Shown here one piece after another: positions 40,437 to 49,583 of a stretch of 64,000 bases of DNA (the first letter of the stretch is position 1; each line of letters begins with the position of its first letter). Origin of the DNA: Hylemonella gracilis (lineage in GTDB: Bacteria; Pseudomonadota; Gammaproteobacteria; Burkholderiales; Burkholderiaceae_C); NCBI RefSeq assembly GCF_004328645.1, contig NZ_CP031395.1, forward strand, positions 3,621,501 through 3,685,500. The letters are read 5' to 3'. A program made the position numbers and the translations under genes. The notes beneath the pieces were generated by a model, which made no database searches, had not been told where the DNA came from, and saw only the letters and a program-made list of their open reading frames with translations.

Positions 40437-41354
40437 TCAGCGCTGCATGCCCCAGCGCCGCACGGTCAGCCGCTCCAGGGTCTGAAAGCCCAGTCCTTCC
40501 ACCAGCAGGCCGATGAGGATCACCATGGTCAGGCCCGCGAACACCTTGTCGGTGTAGAGCTCGTTGCGGTTCTGGAAGATGTACCAGCCCAGGCCACCCT
40601 TGCCCGAGGACGCGCCAAACACCAGTTCCGCCGCGATCAGGGTGCGCCAGGCGAAGGCCCAGCCGATCTTCAGGCCCGAGAGGATGGCGGGCAAGGCCGC
40701 GGGCAGCAGGATCTGCAGCACGTAGCGCAGGCCCAGCCACTGCTGGTGCAGGCCGTAGTTGCGACCCGCCATGCGCAGGGTTTCGGGCACGCTCTGAAAC
40801 CCTGCATAGGTATTGAGTGCCAGCGGCCAGAGCACGGAATGCACCAGCACGAAGACCAGGCTGCCCTGCCCCAGGCCGAACCACAGCAGGGCCAGCGGCA
40901 GCAGGGCGATGGCGGGCAAGGGGTTGAACATCGACGTCAAGGTGCTCAGCAGGTCGCGCCCGAGGCGCGTGGACACGGCCAGGGTGGTCAGGGCCAGCGC
41001 GGCCAGTACGCCGACGGCGTAGCCCTGCAGCAGCACGGCCAGGGAAATGCGCAGCTTCACCAGCAGCTCGCCGCTGGCCAGGCCTTCGCCCAGCGCGCGT
41101 GCCGTCTGCAGAAAGGTGGGCAGCAGCAGTTCGTTGTCCTGCCAGCGCGCGATGCCTTCCCATAGCACCGCCAGCACGGCGAGGATGAGGCTCTTGCGCA
41201 GCCAGCCCTGCTCCCACAGGCGGCGCGGCCAGGGCAGGTCACGCTCGACCGCGACCGCGGTCAGGGGCTCCAGCGCGCGTTCGTACTCGGGGCGCACGGG
41301 CGGCTGCGGCGGGGCCGACGCGGGGGAGGAAGCCGAGGCAAACACCATGCTCAT
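40437..41354 (-). CDS. ABC transporter permease, taurine/sulfonate type
   Basis: A 305-residue TauC/SsuC-like permease. A cytoplasmic N-terminal segment of about 50 residues precedes six spans. The EAA loop reads VPETLRMAGRNYGLHQQWLGLRYVLQILLPAALPAILSGLKIGWAFAW. The start overlaps the ATPase stop by 4 nt (ATGA), with a GGAGG site in the ATPase end. Confidence 0.92.
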   Translation of the reverse strand: MSMVFASASSPASAPPQPPVRPEYERALEPLTAVAVERDLPWPRRLWEQGWLRKSLILAVLAVLWEGIARWQDNELLLPTFLQTARALGEGLASGELLVKLRISLAVLLQGYAVGVLAALALTTLAVSTRLGRDLLSTLTSMFNPLPAIALLPLALLWFGLGQGSLVFVLVHSVLWPLALNTYAGFQSVPETLRMAGRNYGLHQQWLGLRYVLQILLPAALPAILSGLKIGWAFAWRTLIAAELVFGASSGKGGLGWYIFQNRNELYTDKVFAGLTMVILIGLLVEGLGFQTLERLTVRRWGMQR

Positions 41355-42232
41355 GCGTACCTCCGCGTGTCGACTTTGGGTGCCGTCACAGGCGCAAGGG
41401 CGCCGTCTTGTTCATGCACCGGTGTCGCGCCGGGCGCCTCGAACAGCAGACCGTGGATGCGCTGCGCGGTAGCCTGGAATTCAGCGCTGCCCGCGCTGTG
41501 CAGGCCGAACTGGTGGCTGTTGATCTCGGCGCGCATGCGCCCCGGGTGCGGCGAGAGCAGGCCGATGCGGCTGCCCACGACCAGGGCCTCCTCGATCGAG
41601 TGCGTCACGAAGAGCAGCGTGAAGCGCCCACCCTCCGCCGCCTCGCCTTCCCACAAGGCCAACAGTTCCTCCTGCATCTTGCGGCGAGTCAACGCGTCCA
41701 GGGCGGCGAAGGGTTCGTCCATCAGCAGCACGCGCGGCTGCATGGCCAGCGCGCGGGCGATCGCCACGCGCTGCTTCATGCCGCCGGAGAGCTGGTGCGG
41801 GTAGGCGTCGGCGAACGCCGACAGGCCCACCTTGTCCAGAAAATGGTCGGCCCGCTCGGCGGCTTCCTTGCGGCCCAGCTTGCGCGCCGCGCGCAGCGGG
41901 AACATCACGTTCTGCCGCACGGTCTTCCAGGGCGGCAACTGGTCGAACTCCTGGAAGACGACGATGCGGTCGGGCCCCGGACCCTGCACGCGCTGTCCAT
42001 CCAGGCGGATTTCGCCCTCCACCGGCGCGATGAAACCGGCCACGGCCTTGAGCAGCGTGGACTTGCCACAGCCCGAGGCGCCGAGCAGCACGAAGCGGTC
42101 CGCCGCGTGCACGTCGAAGCTGACGCGGTGCGTGGCGCGCACCACGCGGCCGGGCACGCGGTATTCGAGGCTCACGCCATCGACCGCGAGCAAGGGGGAA
42201 GGATGCAGGGGTGTCACGCCAGTCATGTCCAA
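41351..42232 (-). CDS. ABC transporter ATP-binding protein, taurine/sulfonate type
   Basis: A 293-residue TauB/SsuB-type ATPase. Walker A is LLGASGCGKSTLLKAVAGF, the Q loop is VFQEFDQLPPWKTV, the signature [18 protein letters not shown] and Walker B VLLMDEPFAALDALTRRKM. The C-terminal tail of about 60 residues is variable. It overlaps the permease gene and follows the binding-protein gene by 18 bp. Confidence 0.93.
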   Translation of the reverse strand: MDMTGVTPLHPSPLLAVDGVSLEYRVPGRVVRATHRVSFDVHAADRFVLLGASGCGKSTLLKAVAGFIAPVEGEIRLDGQRVQGPGPDRIVVFQEFDQLPPWKTVRQNVMFPLRAARKLGRKEAAERADHFLDKVGLSAFADAYPHQLSGGMKQRVAIARALAMQPRVLLMDEPFAALDALTRRKMQEELLALWEGEAAEGGRFTLLFVTHSIEEALVVGSRIGLLSPHPGRMRAEINSHQFGLHSAGSAEFQATAQRIHGLLFEAPGATPVHEQDGALAPVTAPKVDTRRYA

Positions 42233-42250
42233 ACCTGGTTCGATCCGCGC

Positions 42251-43273
42251 TCAGCTGCCCGGATGGGCCCAGGCTTCCTCGAAGAAGTAATCCTTCCAGG
42301 ACGCCGCCTTGTTCTTCAGCACCTCGATGGCGTGCAGCTTGTCGGCGTAGATGTAGGTGTTCTGCGGGTTGACGGTGAAGTCGTTCTCCGGGTCCTCGAT
42401 GATCTTCTTCACCAGCGCCGGGTCCAGCTTGGACTTCTGCACGCGGATGAAGACGTCGGCGGCTAGACCTGTGCCAGCGGCCTTGTCCTTGCGGATGAAC
42501 TCGGCCGCTTCACGCAGCGCGGCGTAGAAGGCCTTGTAGGTCTTGGGGTTCTCGTCGTGGAACTTCTGCGTGCTGTACAGCACGTTGAAGGTGGCCGGCC
42601 CGCCCAGGATGTCGTAGCTGGACAGCACTTTGTGCACCTTGGGGTTGCCCGCCAGCGCCTGGTAATAGAAGGGTGCGCTGGAGAAGTGCGAGTTGATTTC
42701 CGTGCCGCCCGAGATGAGCGCGGCCGTCGCGTCCGGGTGCGGCAGGCTGACCGAGATGGCGTCGTACTTCTTGGCCTGGGCCACGCCGAAGAGCTTGGCC
42801 GTTTCAATTTGCAAGGTGCGCGACTGGAAACCCGTGCCGGCCGCGGGCACGGCGATGCGGTCCTTGTCGCCGAAGTCCTTCAGCGTCTTGATGTTGGGGT
42901 TGGTCGTGATCAGGTAATTGGGCAAGGCGCCGAGCGCGGCCACGGCCTTGACGTTCTGTTTGCCCTTGGTGCGGTCCCACAGCGTGAGCATGGGCGGCAC
43001 GCCGGCCGACACCACGTCCAGCGAACCGGCCAGCAGGGCCTCGTTCATGGCGGTGGCGCCTGAGATCTGTGCCCACTCCACTTCGATGTTCAGACCCTGG
43101 GCCTTGCCGTGCTTCTCGATCAGCTTCTGGTCCTGCACCACGTCGAGGATGAGGTAGGCGATGCCGAACTGCTGGGCGACGCGGAGCTTGCCTTCGGCCT
43201 GCGCGGCCGTGGCGCCGAGCAGCAGGCCCAGGCCAACGAGGAGGGAAATGGGGCTTCGAAGAAATTGCTTCAT
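42251..43273 (-). CDS. ABC transporter substrate-binding protein, TauA-like
   Basis: A 340-residue periplasmic protein with a signal peptide to about residue 26 (GATAAQA). RVAQQFGIAYLILDVVQD and ISGATAMNEALLAGSLDVVSAGVPPML match the TauA/SsuA ligand-binding fold. It lies 32 bp downstream of the TauD-like gene. The pairing points to taurine, another alkanesulfonate or a sulfate ester as ligand. Confidence 0.9.
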   Translation of the reverse strand: MKQFLRSPISLLVGLGLLLGATAAQAEGKLRVAQQFGIAYLILDVVQDQKLIEKHGKAQGLNIEVEWAQISGATAMNEALLAGSLDVVSAGVPPMLTLWDRTKGKQNVKAVAALGALPNYLITTNPNIKTLKDFGDKDRIAVPAAGTGFQSRTLQIETAKLFGVAQAKKYDAISVSLPHPDATAALISGGTEINSHFSSAPFYYQALAGNPKVHKVLSSYDILGGPATFNVLYSTQKFHDENPKTYKAFYAALREAAEFIRKDKAAGTGLAADVFIRVQKSKLDPALVKKIIEDPENDFTVNPQNTYIYADKLHAIEVLKNKAASWKDYFFEEAWAHPGS

Positions 43274-43305
43274 GGTCTTGTTTGCGAAATCAAAAAACGT
43301 GAGGG

Positions 43306-44220
43306 TCAGAAAACGATGTCACCTTCGATGGTGGTGCGGTAGAGCTTGCGGCGCAGTTGCTCGGGCGTGCCCGCGGCCAGGTGCATGACGGAACGGTTGT
43401 CCCAGAACACCATGTCGTGCGCCTGCCAGCGGTGGCGGTAGACGAACTCCTCGCGGGTGCTGTGCGCGAACAGCTCGTCCAGCAGCGCGCGGCTTTCGTC
43501 CTCGGGCAGGCCGACGATGCGGGTCGTGAAGTGCTCGCTGACGAAGAGCGCTTGGCAGCCCGTCTCCGGGTGGGTGCGCACCACGGAGTGGACGTGGGGC
43601 GGCACCTTGGCGATCTGCTCGGGCGTGAGCTTGGGCCGCCAGGGGCTGCGCGCGCGCAGTTCCTCGTACTTGCAGAGGTAGGAATGCTCGGCCCGCAGAT
43701 GCGCGATGCGCTGCTTGGTCTTTTCCGGCAGCACTTCGTAGGCTGCGTGCTGGTCGGCGAACAGCGTGTCGCCGCCTTCGGTCGGCAGTTCCTGCGCGTG
43801 CAGCATGGAACCCAGGCTGGGTTTTTCGACGTAGGACAGGTCCGAATGCCAGTAATGCCCTGCGTCGCCCAGGCCGATGGGCTGGCCGTTCTCCTTGATG
43901 TTGGAGACGATCAGGATTTCCGGGTGGCCGGCCAGCGCGAACTGGCTTAGCACATGGATCTGCAGCGGCCCGAAGCGGCGGCTGAACTCGACCTGCTGCG
44001 CTGGCGTGATGCGCAGATCGCGGAAGACCAGCACGTGGTGGTCCAGATGCGCTTGGTGGATGCGGCGGAAATCCGCATCGGCCAGCGGCTTCGACAAGTC
44101 CAGGCCCAGCACCTCGGCGCCCAGGCGGCTGCGCCCGGACCCCGAGGTCAGCGGACGGATGTCAATGTTCTGGCGGACCGGCGCAGATGCGGGCAGGTCC
44201 AAGGCGGCGGAGAGGCCCAT
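43306..44220 (-). CDS. TauD/TfdA family 2-oxoglutarate dioxygenase
   Basis: A 304-residue Fe(II)/2-oxoglutarate dioxygenase. The HxD ligand pair is H125/D127 in HYWHSDLSYVEKPS, and the distal His lies in WDNRSVMHLAAGTPEQLRRKLYRTTI, with the 2OG-binding Arg in the same stretch. TauD releases sulfite from taurine, and AtsK-like relatives cleave alkyl sulfate esters. It heads a transporter operon. An A/T-rich 142-bp region upstream probably holds its promoter. Confidence 0.9.
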   Translation of the reverse strand: MGLSAALDLPASAPVRQNIDIRPLTSGSGRSRLGAEVLGLDLSKPLADADFRRIHQAHLDHHVLVFRDLRITPAQQVEFSRRFGPLQIHVLSQFALAGHPEILIVSNIKENGQPIGLGDAGHYWHSDLSYVEKPSLGSMLHAQELPTEGGDTLFADQHAAYEVLPEKTKQRIAHLRAEHSYLCKYEELRARSPWRPKLTPEQIAKVPPHVHSVVRTHPETGCQALFVSEHFTTRIVGLPEDESRALLDELFAHSTREEFVYRHRWQAHDMVFWDNRSVMHLAAGTPEQLRRKLYRTTIEGDIVF

Positions 44221-44362
44221 GGCGTAACAGCGATGCGATGAAGACTCGCACTGTAGGTACGCGGGATCTCATTGGGAACGAATAAAAAATTGCTTGCTTA
44301 TGAAGAAAACATCCTTGGCCACATAGCAACCCAACTCCGCTCGCCAAGGCCGGGGTTGCAGC

Positions 44363-45223
44363 TCAGCGCCCGCTCGGGTCTGGCCCGTGCTCCGGCGGGT
44401 TTGCCGCGAAGGTGACCACCAGCACGTCGCGCCAGGCCGGCTGGGTGAGGTCCAGGGGCGTCACGGGCGTCACGCCGTGGAGCAGCCGCGCGTCATCGAC
44501 GATGGCCGTGTCGAAGGGATCGGACAGCGTGAAGCGCGCCAAGGTCTCGCCCGCCTGATCGCGGATGCGGGTCTCGCCACCTTGGATGTTGCGCCGCTGG
44601 ACCAGCATCATGAACACGAAATCCACGCCGTCGCGGTGCACGCCCTCCGGCGTCGGCGTGGCGCCGCTGCGGGCCGCGTCGATGCGGAACTGGTGCACCT
44701 CAATGTGCCAGTCGCGCGCGGGCGCGAGGCCATCGAACAGATCGCGGCAGCAAGACAGCACGGTGCCGAGCACCGGGCCCCGAGCGAGGTCCGGCTCGAT
44801 GGGCGCGAAGTGCCGGGCCGTGCCGCCGTTGAGCGGGTTGTAGGCGATGCTCTGGTAATGCGGGCGGTGAGGCTCTTGACGCACCGGCCCCGAGGTCGGG
44901 GCGCTGTAGGTCGCATGCCGTCGCTCCCGGTAGCGCCCGCCATCGGCCATGTAGCGGTCGCGCTCCAAGCGGTTCCAGCTGTCCTGGAACGCCGCCCAAT
45001 CGTGGGCGGTGAAACTGTTGACACCCGCCAGCAAGGGGCGGGCCTGAGCGGCTGGCAGAAAGGCAAAACCCTCGCGCGCGAGGGCGGCACGCGCATCGGC
45101 CACGGGGCGCGTTTCGGGAGCGGCTTCGGCGGCAGGTGGAGGCGTCGGCGAAGGCATCGGTGAGGGCGTCAACGAAGGCACCCGCGCGGGTACCGGCGCG
45201 GCAGGCTCCGGGTCCGGATTCAT
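44363..45223 (-). CDS. 2OG-Fe(II) dioxygenase, free amino-acid hydroxylase-like (PF10014 type)
   Basis: A 286-residue protein. A Pro/Ala-rich low-complexity head (1-40) precedes a domain like the L-isoleucine dioxygenase group. Iron ligands are H196/D198 (GVHRDGVDFVFMMLVQRRN) and H249 (ARLLHGVTPV). The family hydroxylates free amino acids; the substrate here is unknown. Its start overlaps the upstream cupin gene by 4 nt, so the two proteins are translationally coupled and likely act together. Confidence 0.82.
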   Translation of the reverse strand: MNPDPEPAAPVPARVPSLTPSPMPSPTPPPAAEAAPETRPVADARAALAREGFAFLPAAQARPLLAGVNSFTAHDWAAFQDSWNRLERDRYMADGGRYRERRHATYSAPTSGPVRQEPHRPHYQSIAYNPLNGGTARHFAPIEPDLARGPVLGTVLSCCRDLFDGLAPARDWHIEVHQFRIDAARSGATPTPEGVHRDGVDFVFMMLVQRRNIQGGETRIRDQAGETLARFTLSDPFDTAIVDDARLLHGVTPVTPLDLTQPAWRDVLVVTFAANPPEHGPDPSGR

Positions 45224-45603
45224 CCCCGCACGAACAGCGTGTACAACGGCTGGTCGCCGACCTGCCGGCTCCAGTGCCCGTGCACCTTGTCGTCGAAGGT
45301 CGCGCCTGCGGGCAGCAGGTCGGCCGAGTAGAAGTGCTCGCCCGGCTGGAAGATGCGCGACGTGCCATCCTGCAGACCGATTTCCATCTGCCCGCCAAGG
45401 ATGAAGCACCACTGCGGCGCGCCCGTGCAATGGAAGCTGCTGCGAAAGCCCACGGGGCTCATGCGCAACTGGTAACCACCGCTGGCGTAGACCTCGGACA
45501 GCATGGACTGGGGCGTGCCCTGGGTGAGCGGCACGCTTTCCTCGCGGAAACGGGCACGGCCGTCGGAGTCGGTATAGAGAATGGTCTTGGTGAAGGTGGA
45601 CAT
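45220..45603 (-). CDS. cupin domain protein
   Basis: A 127-residue single-domain cupin. The barrel motifs are weak: SSFHCTGAPQWCFILGGQMEIGLQDG and IFQPGEHFYSADLLPAGATF. It retains few of the canonical metal His residues, so it may bind a small ligand rather than catalyse. The ATG at 45603 is chosen, because the longer frame upstream is non-protein-like. It overlaps the 2OG dioxygenase gene. Confidence 0.8.
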   Translation of the reverse strand: MSTFTKTILYTDSDGRARFREESVPLTQGTPQSMLSEVYASGGYQLRMSPVGFRSSFHCTGAPQWCFILGGQMEIGLQDGTSRIFQPGEHFYSADLLPAGATFDDKVHGHWSRQVGDQPLYTLFVRG

Positions 45604-45724
45604 GCAGGTGTGCGGCCAGCGGCCGATTGACGGGAAGGGCAGCCCGAGATTATCGCCAGCGCGGGTCAAGCCCGAGATACGTCGGTCGCGTACCCAGCCA
45701 GGGCGGTCGGGAACACCGTGCGGC

Positions 45725-46294
45725 TCAGACCAGCGACTCCAACCCATCCGCAAATTGCCCGACCGGTGCCCGGGCCTGGGCCTGGGCCTGCAGGTGGTAC
45801 AGAAAGGTCGGGCGCGGTTCAGCCTCCAGTTCCCGCTGGATGGTGCCGAGCTGCTGGAAGGATTCCAGCCGGGCGGACAGCATGCGCGGCGTGACCGGGT
45901 CCAGCGCCTTGCCGATCTGCTGGAAACGCTCGCGCCCACAGTGCAGTGCCAGCAGCAGCGGCATGTTCCAGGCCTGGGCAGAGAGTCGCCCCAGGCCCAG
46001 GCGCTGCTCGGTCGCCTGCAGGACCAGGGCGGCCTCGCGCAGGCGTTCCCCCTCCTCGGTCAGCACGTACTCGGGCAGGGCCGGATGGCGGCGCTCCTGC
46101 GCCGAGAGGCGGACCAGCAAGCCATTGGCCTCCAGACGCCAGAGGTTGTCGCTCAGGCGCGCGGGCGTGATGCCCAGCGTCTTTTGCAAGGGCGAGAAAC
46201 GCCCGCGGCAAGGCGCCATGGCCAACAACAAAGGCACGGTCCACTGGCCCGACAAGGCCTGGGCCAGTTGCAAGACCGTCTTCTGTTCGTTCAA
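45725..46294 (-). CDS. tandem HxlR-type winged-helix regulator
   Basis: A 189-residue protein with two HxlR-like winged-helix domains in one chain. Domain 1 (about 5-92) has GQWTVPLLLAM...RFSPLQKTLGITPARLSDNLWRLEANGLL. Domain 2 (about 103-189) has AWNMPLLLAL...RFQQIGKALDPVTPRMLSARLESFQQLG. HxlR proteins normally have one such domain and dimerise; here the dimer appears fused. It overlaps the upstream VOC gene by 4 nt. Confidence 0.8.
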   Translation of the reverse strand: MNEQKTVLQLAQALSGQWTVPLLLAMAPCRGRFSPLQKTLGITPARLSDNLWRLEANGLLVRLSAQERRHPALPEYVLTEEGERLREAALVLQATEQRLGLGRLSAQAWNMPLLLALHCGRERFQQIGKALDPVTPRMLSARLESFQQLGTIQRELEAEPRPTFLYHLQAQAQARAPVGQFADGLESLV

Positions 46295-46653
46295 GGCTGG
46301 GTCAGGTCTTCCGACAACATCAGGCTGTGCCCATCGGGGTCGGTGAAGGTGGTGAGCTTCACCATGTCGGGAATGGTTTCAATCTCGCCCTGGAAGGACA
46401 CGCCCCGCCCTTCCAGGGCCCGGCGCGTCGCCACGATGTCCGGCACCTCGAAGACCGTGGACGAGGTCGAAGGCACGGCCTCCTGCGCCTCGGAGAAACC
46501 GATCAGCACCCCCGGGGTGTTGGAGTCCACCATGGCCATGCTGGACTCGGGGTCGTGGAAGGTGACGGAGAAACCGAGTTTCTGGGTATAGAAATCCAGG
46601 GTCTGCTGCAGATCCTGGACGCTGTACCAGACGGTGATGCCGGGCTTGAACAT
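46291..46653 (-). CDS. VOC family (glyoxalase/bleomycin-resistance) protein
   Basis: A 120-residue single-domain vicinal-oxygen-chelate protein starting MFKPGITVWYSVQDLQQTL. The C-terminal strand TTFTDPDGHSLMLSEDL carries the usual motif. It may bind or isomerise a small electrophile or antibiotic. Translational coupling to the HxlR regulator suggests a self-regulated detoxification pair. Confidence 0.85.
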   Translation of the reverse strand: MFKPGITVWYSVQDLQQTLDFYTQKLGFSVTFHDPESSMAMVDSNTPGVLIGFSEAQEAVPSTSSTVFEVPDIVATRRALEGRGVSFQGEIETIPDMVKLTTFTDPDGHSLMLSEDLTQP

Positions 46654-46690
46654 GGTGGGGGCCCCAAGTTTTGGTAGCGGCAATACAGCA

Positions 46691-46712
46691 ACTATATTTC
46701 CGATATCAAAGT
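46691..46712 (-). promoter_or_regulatory. imperfect inverted repeat upstream of VOC-HxlR
   Basis: The outer arms ACTATAT (46691-46697) and ATCAAAGT (46705-46712) form an imperfect dyad in the only A/T-rich patch before the VOC start, 38-59 nt upstream of it. It is a candidate operator for the cotranscribed HxlR regulator. Confidence 0.35.
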
Positions 46713-46791
46713 GCAAGACCCCGCTCCCGCCGCGGAATCACGCGTCGAGACCGGAGCGACGCCGCATCAGCCCGCCGCGCGCCGTCCAAGC

Positions 46792-48213
46792 TCAACGCCG
46801 GGCGAACCAGGCCCCGCCGGCCACCGCGCCCGCGTTGATCAGGCCGTACACCACCAAGGCCACGGCCTGCGCCGCGAAGACCCAGGCCAGGCTCTCCACG
46901 CCAGCGCCCACCCACCGCAGGGCCAGCCAACCGCCCAGGCCGGCGACGATCAGCCGCGCCACATTGCCCGCCACCGGCCACAGCAAGCGGCCCGCGCCCT
47001 GTGAGGCGAAGTACAGGGCCAGCCCCAGGCCGAAGAAACCGTAGACCGGCCCCACGATGCGCAGGTACTGCGCGCCCGCGTCCAGCATGACCGCGTCGCC
47101 ACCGAACAAGCCCAGCCAGGCGCGCGGGAACAACGCCGCGGCCAGGCCAATGGTCTCGGTCAGCGCGAAGGCCAGCCCCGCGCCGACCCAGGCCGCGCGC
47201 AGCGCGCGCTCACGCCGGCCCGCGCCCACGCAGGTGCCGACGATGGTGACCAGGGGCGCGCCCAGGCCGAAGACCAGGGGCACCAGCAGGTACTCCAGCC
47301 GCGTGGCCGTGCCATAACCCGCGATCGCCTCCGCGCCAAAGCGGCCCACCAGCCCGGTGCCGATGGCGATGGTCAGGTTGGTGGCCACGGTGGAGATGGT
47401 GCCGAACAGGCCCACGCGCAGGATCTCGCCAAACATCGCGCCCCGCAGGCGCGCGGGCTTCAGGCGCAGCAGGCTGCGCCCGGAGCGCAGGTAGGCGAGC
47501 AGGGCCAGCACGCCGCCCAGGTAGTAGAGCAGCAAGGCCAGCGCGCCACCCGCGATGCCCAAGCCCGTGAACCGGCTGTCGGCGCCCCAACCGAAGATGA
47601 GCAGTGGCGACAGTGGCACCAGCAGCGCCGTGCCCACGAGGGTGACGTTCGCGGGCATGGCCATATTGCCCGTGCCACGCACCACGGCGGCCAGCGCATT
47701 GAACAGCCAGACCAGCACCGCGCCCGCGAACACGAGGTGCGAATAGATCAGCGCCGCGTCCAGCGCCGCGCCCTCGCCTCCCATGGCGCTGTAGAGCGCT
47801 CGCCCGCCCAGCCACAGGGCCAGCGTGAACAGCAGGCCGAAACCGAGCGCGATCACCACCGCATGCCAGGCCAGGGCTTCGGCCTCGTCACGTCGGCCCC
47901 GCCCCAGGGCACGCGCCACGGCCGAGGCAATGCCGCCGCCCACGGCACCGGCCGAGGTCATCTGCATCAGCATCACCAGCGGAAACACCAGCGCCATGCC
48001 GGCCAGCGCCGCCGTGCCGAGCCGGCCAATGAACCAGGTTTCGATCAAGCCGGCCAAGGCCTGCGCCACCATGATGAGCACATTGGGCGCGGCCAGCGTG
48101 AGCAGCAGCGGAACCAGCGGCGCCTCCAGCAGGCGCCGGGTGCGCGCGTCCATGGACATGGGGAGCGGCACCGACGCGGCGGCATGCGTGATGTTCTGGG
48201 TCATGGTGTTCAT
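46792..48213 (-). CDS. MATE family efflux transporter
   Basis: A 473-residue inner-membrane protein with about twelve spans in two MatE halves. N-half signatures are LTLAAPNVLIMVAQALAGLIETWFIGRLGTAALAGMALVFPL and GGGIASAVARALGRGRRDEAEAL; the C-half has LEYLLVPLVFGLGAPLVTIVGTCVGAGRRERAL. It would export cationic drugs with Na+ or H+ coupling. A GAGG site precedes the start. It is the third gene of a MarR-MFS-MATE operon. Confidence 0.93.
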   Translation of the reverse strand: MNTMTQNITHAAASVPLPMSMDARTRRLLEAPLVPLLLTLAAPNVLIMVAQALAGLIETWFIGRLGTAALAGMALVFPLVMLMQMTSAGAVGGGIASAVARALGRGRRDEAEALAWHAVVIALGFGLLFTLALWLGGRALYSAMGGEGAALDAALIYSHLVFAGAVLVWLFNALAAVVRGTGNMAMPANVTLVGTALLVPLSPLLIFGWGADSRFTGLGIAGGALALLLYYLGGVLALLAYLRSGRSLLRLKPARLRGAMFGEILRVGLFGTISTVATNLTIAIGTGLVGRFGAEAIAGYGTATRLEYLLVPLVFGLGAPLVTIVGTCVGAGRRERALRAAWVGAGLAFALTETIGLAAALFPRAWLGLFGGDAVMLDAGAQYLRIVGPVYGFFGLGLALYFASQGAGRLLWPVAGNVARLIVAGLGGWLALRWVGAGVESLAWVFAAQAVALVVYGLINAGAVAGGAWFARR

Positions 48214-48228
48214 GTTGACCCTCTTCGT

Positions 48229-49539
48229 TCAGGCGCTCGCTGCCTGCACCTTCACCGGCTTGACGCGGCGCACAGCCAAGGCCAGCAGTGCCGCCACCAG
48301 GCAGGCCCCACCCGCCACGTAGAGCGCGGGCGTGTAGCTGGCCATCACGGTGCGCGACAGACCACCGCCCCAGGCCGCTGTGGCGGCGCCGAGCTGGTGG
48401 GCCGCGAACACCCAGCCGAACACCATGCCCGCCTTCTGTGGCCCGAAGGCCGCGCCCGTGAGCTTGACCGTGGGCGGCACGGTGGCGATCCAGTCCAGAC
48501 CGTAGAACATCGCGAACAGGCCCAGGCCCACGAGCGTGAAACCCGAATGCGGCAGCCAGAGCAGCGACAGCCCCCGCAGGCCGTAGTACCAGAACAGCAG
48601 CTTGCGGCTGTCGTAGCGGTCCGAGAGCCAGCCCGAGGCCACGGTGCCCACGAAATCGAAAGCCCCCATCATGGCCAGCACCGAGGCAGCCGGCACCGGG
48701 CCCAGGCCGAAGTCGCTGCACAGCGAGATGAAGTGCGTCTGGATCAGCCCGTTGGTGGACAGGCCGCAGATGAAGAAGGTGGCGGCCAGCACCCAGAAGG
48801 TGCCGCTGCGCGAGGCCTCGGCCAGCACCTTGAAGGGCGTGGCGAAGTTCATGGTCATGGCGGGGGCCGCCGCCTTGGCGGCTTGGTTCTTTGCGCTCTC
48901 CTCCGGCGTTTCACCGTAAGGCCGCAAGCCCAGATCGGACGGGCGGTCGCGCACCAGCAGGAAGGCGATCACGCCGAACAGCACGCTGGCCGCGACCACG
49001 GGCCAGACCGCGCTGCGCCAACCCCAGTGCTCGATCATCCAGGCCGCCAGCGGCAGAAAGGCCAGTTGCCCGGTCGCGGCGCTGGCCGTGAGCAAGCCCA
49101 CCACCAGACCACGACGCGCCGCGAACCAGCGCGTGGCCACCACCGCGCCCAGCACCAGCGCCGTGAGACCGGTGCCCAGGCCCAGCATCAGGCTCCACAG
49201 CAGGAAGAGCTGCCACAGCTGCGAGGTGAAGGTCACCAGCGCCATCGCGCCGCCCACCAGGGCCAGGCCCAGGCACATCACCGTACGCAGGCCCCAGCGT
49301 TCCATCAGCACGGCGGCGAAGGGGCCGAGCAGACCGTAGAGCGCGAAGCGGATGGCCAGCGCGGACGAGACCTGCTGCGTGGTCCAGCCGAACTCGTGCG
49401 CCAACGGCAGCAGCATGGCGCCGGGCAGACCCAGCGCCGCCGACATGGTCAGCATGGTGAGGAAAGTCACGCCGGCCACCAGCCAGCCGTAGTGGATGCC
49501 CCGCGAACGCAAGGCGGCCGCGACACGGTTGGAAATCAT
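48229..49539 (-). CDS. MFS transporter
   Basis: A 436-residue twelve-span major facilitator resembling the oxalate/formate-antiporter-like (OFA) and monocarboxylate group: IHYGWLVAGVTFLTMLTMSAALGLPGAML at the N-terminus, a long central loop at about 195-225 and DRYDSRKLLFWYYGLRGLSLL after it. The substrate is unknown. It lies 44 bp after the MarR gene and 15 bp before MATE, so an efflux role is possible. Confidence 0.9.
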   Translation of the reverse strand: MISNRVAAALRSRGIHYGWLVAGVTFLTMLTMSAALGLPGAMLLPLAHEFGWTTQQVSSALAIRFALYGLLGPFAAVLMERWGLRTVMCLGLALVGGAMALVTFTSQLWQLFLLWSLMLGLGTGLTALVLGAVVATRWFAARRGLVVGLLTASAATGQLAFLPLAAWMIEHWGWRSAVWPVVAASVLFGVIAFLLVRDRPSDLGLRPYGETPEESAKNQAAKAAAPAMTMNFATPFKVLAEASRSGTFWVLAATFFICGLSTNGLIQTHFISLCSDFGLGPVPAASVLAMMGAFDFVGTVASGWLSDRYDSRKLLFWYYGLRGLSLLWLPHSGFTLVGLGLFAMFYGLDWIATVPPTVKLTGAAFGPQKAGMVFGWVFAAHQLGAATAAWGGGLSRTVMASYTPALYVAGGACLVAALLALAVRRVKPVKVQAASA

Positions 49540-49583
49540 GAAAGCCCCTATGTTGTGAAAAGAATGGGAAAGAAAAAATAGGC

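Noticed and set aside
46305..46650. Plus-strand frame opposite the VOC gene
   Set aside because: It is antisense to a clear VOC protein and lacks domain features.
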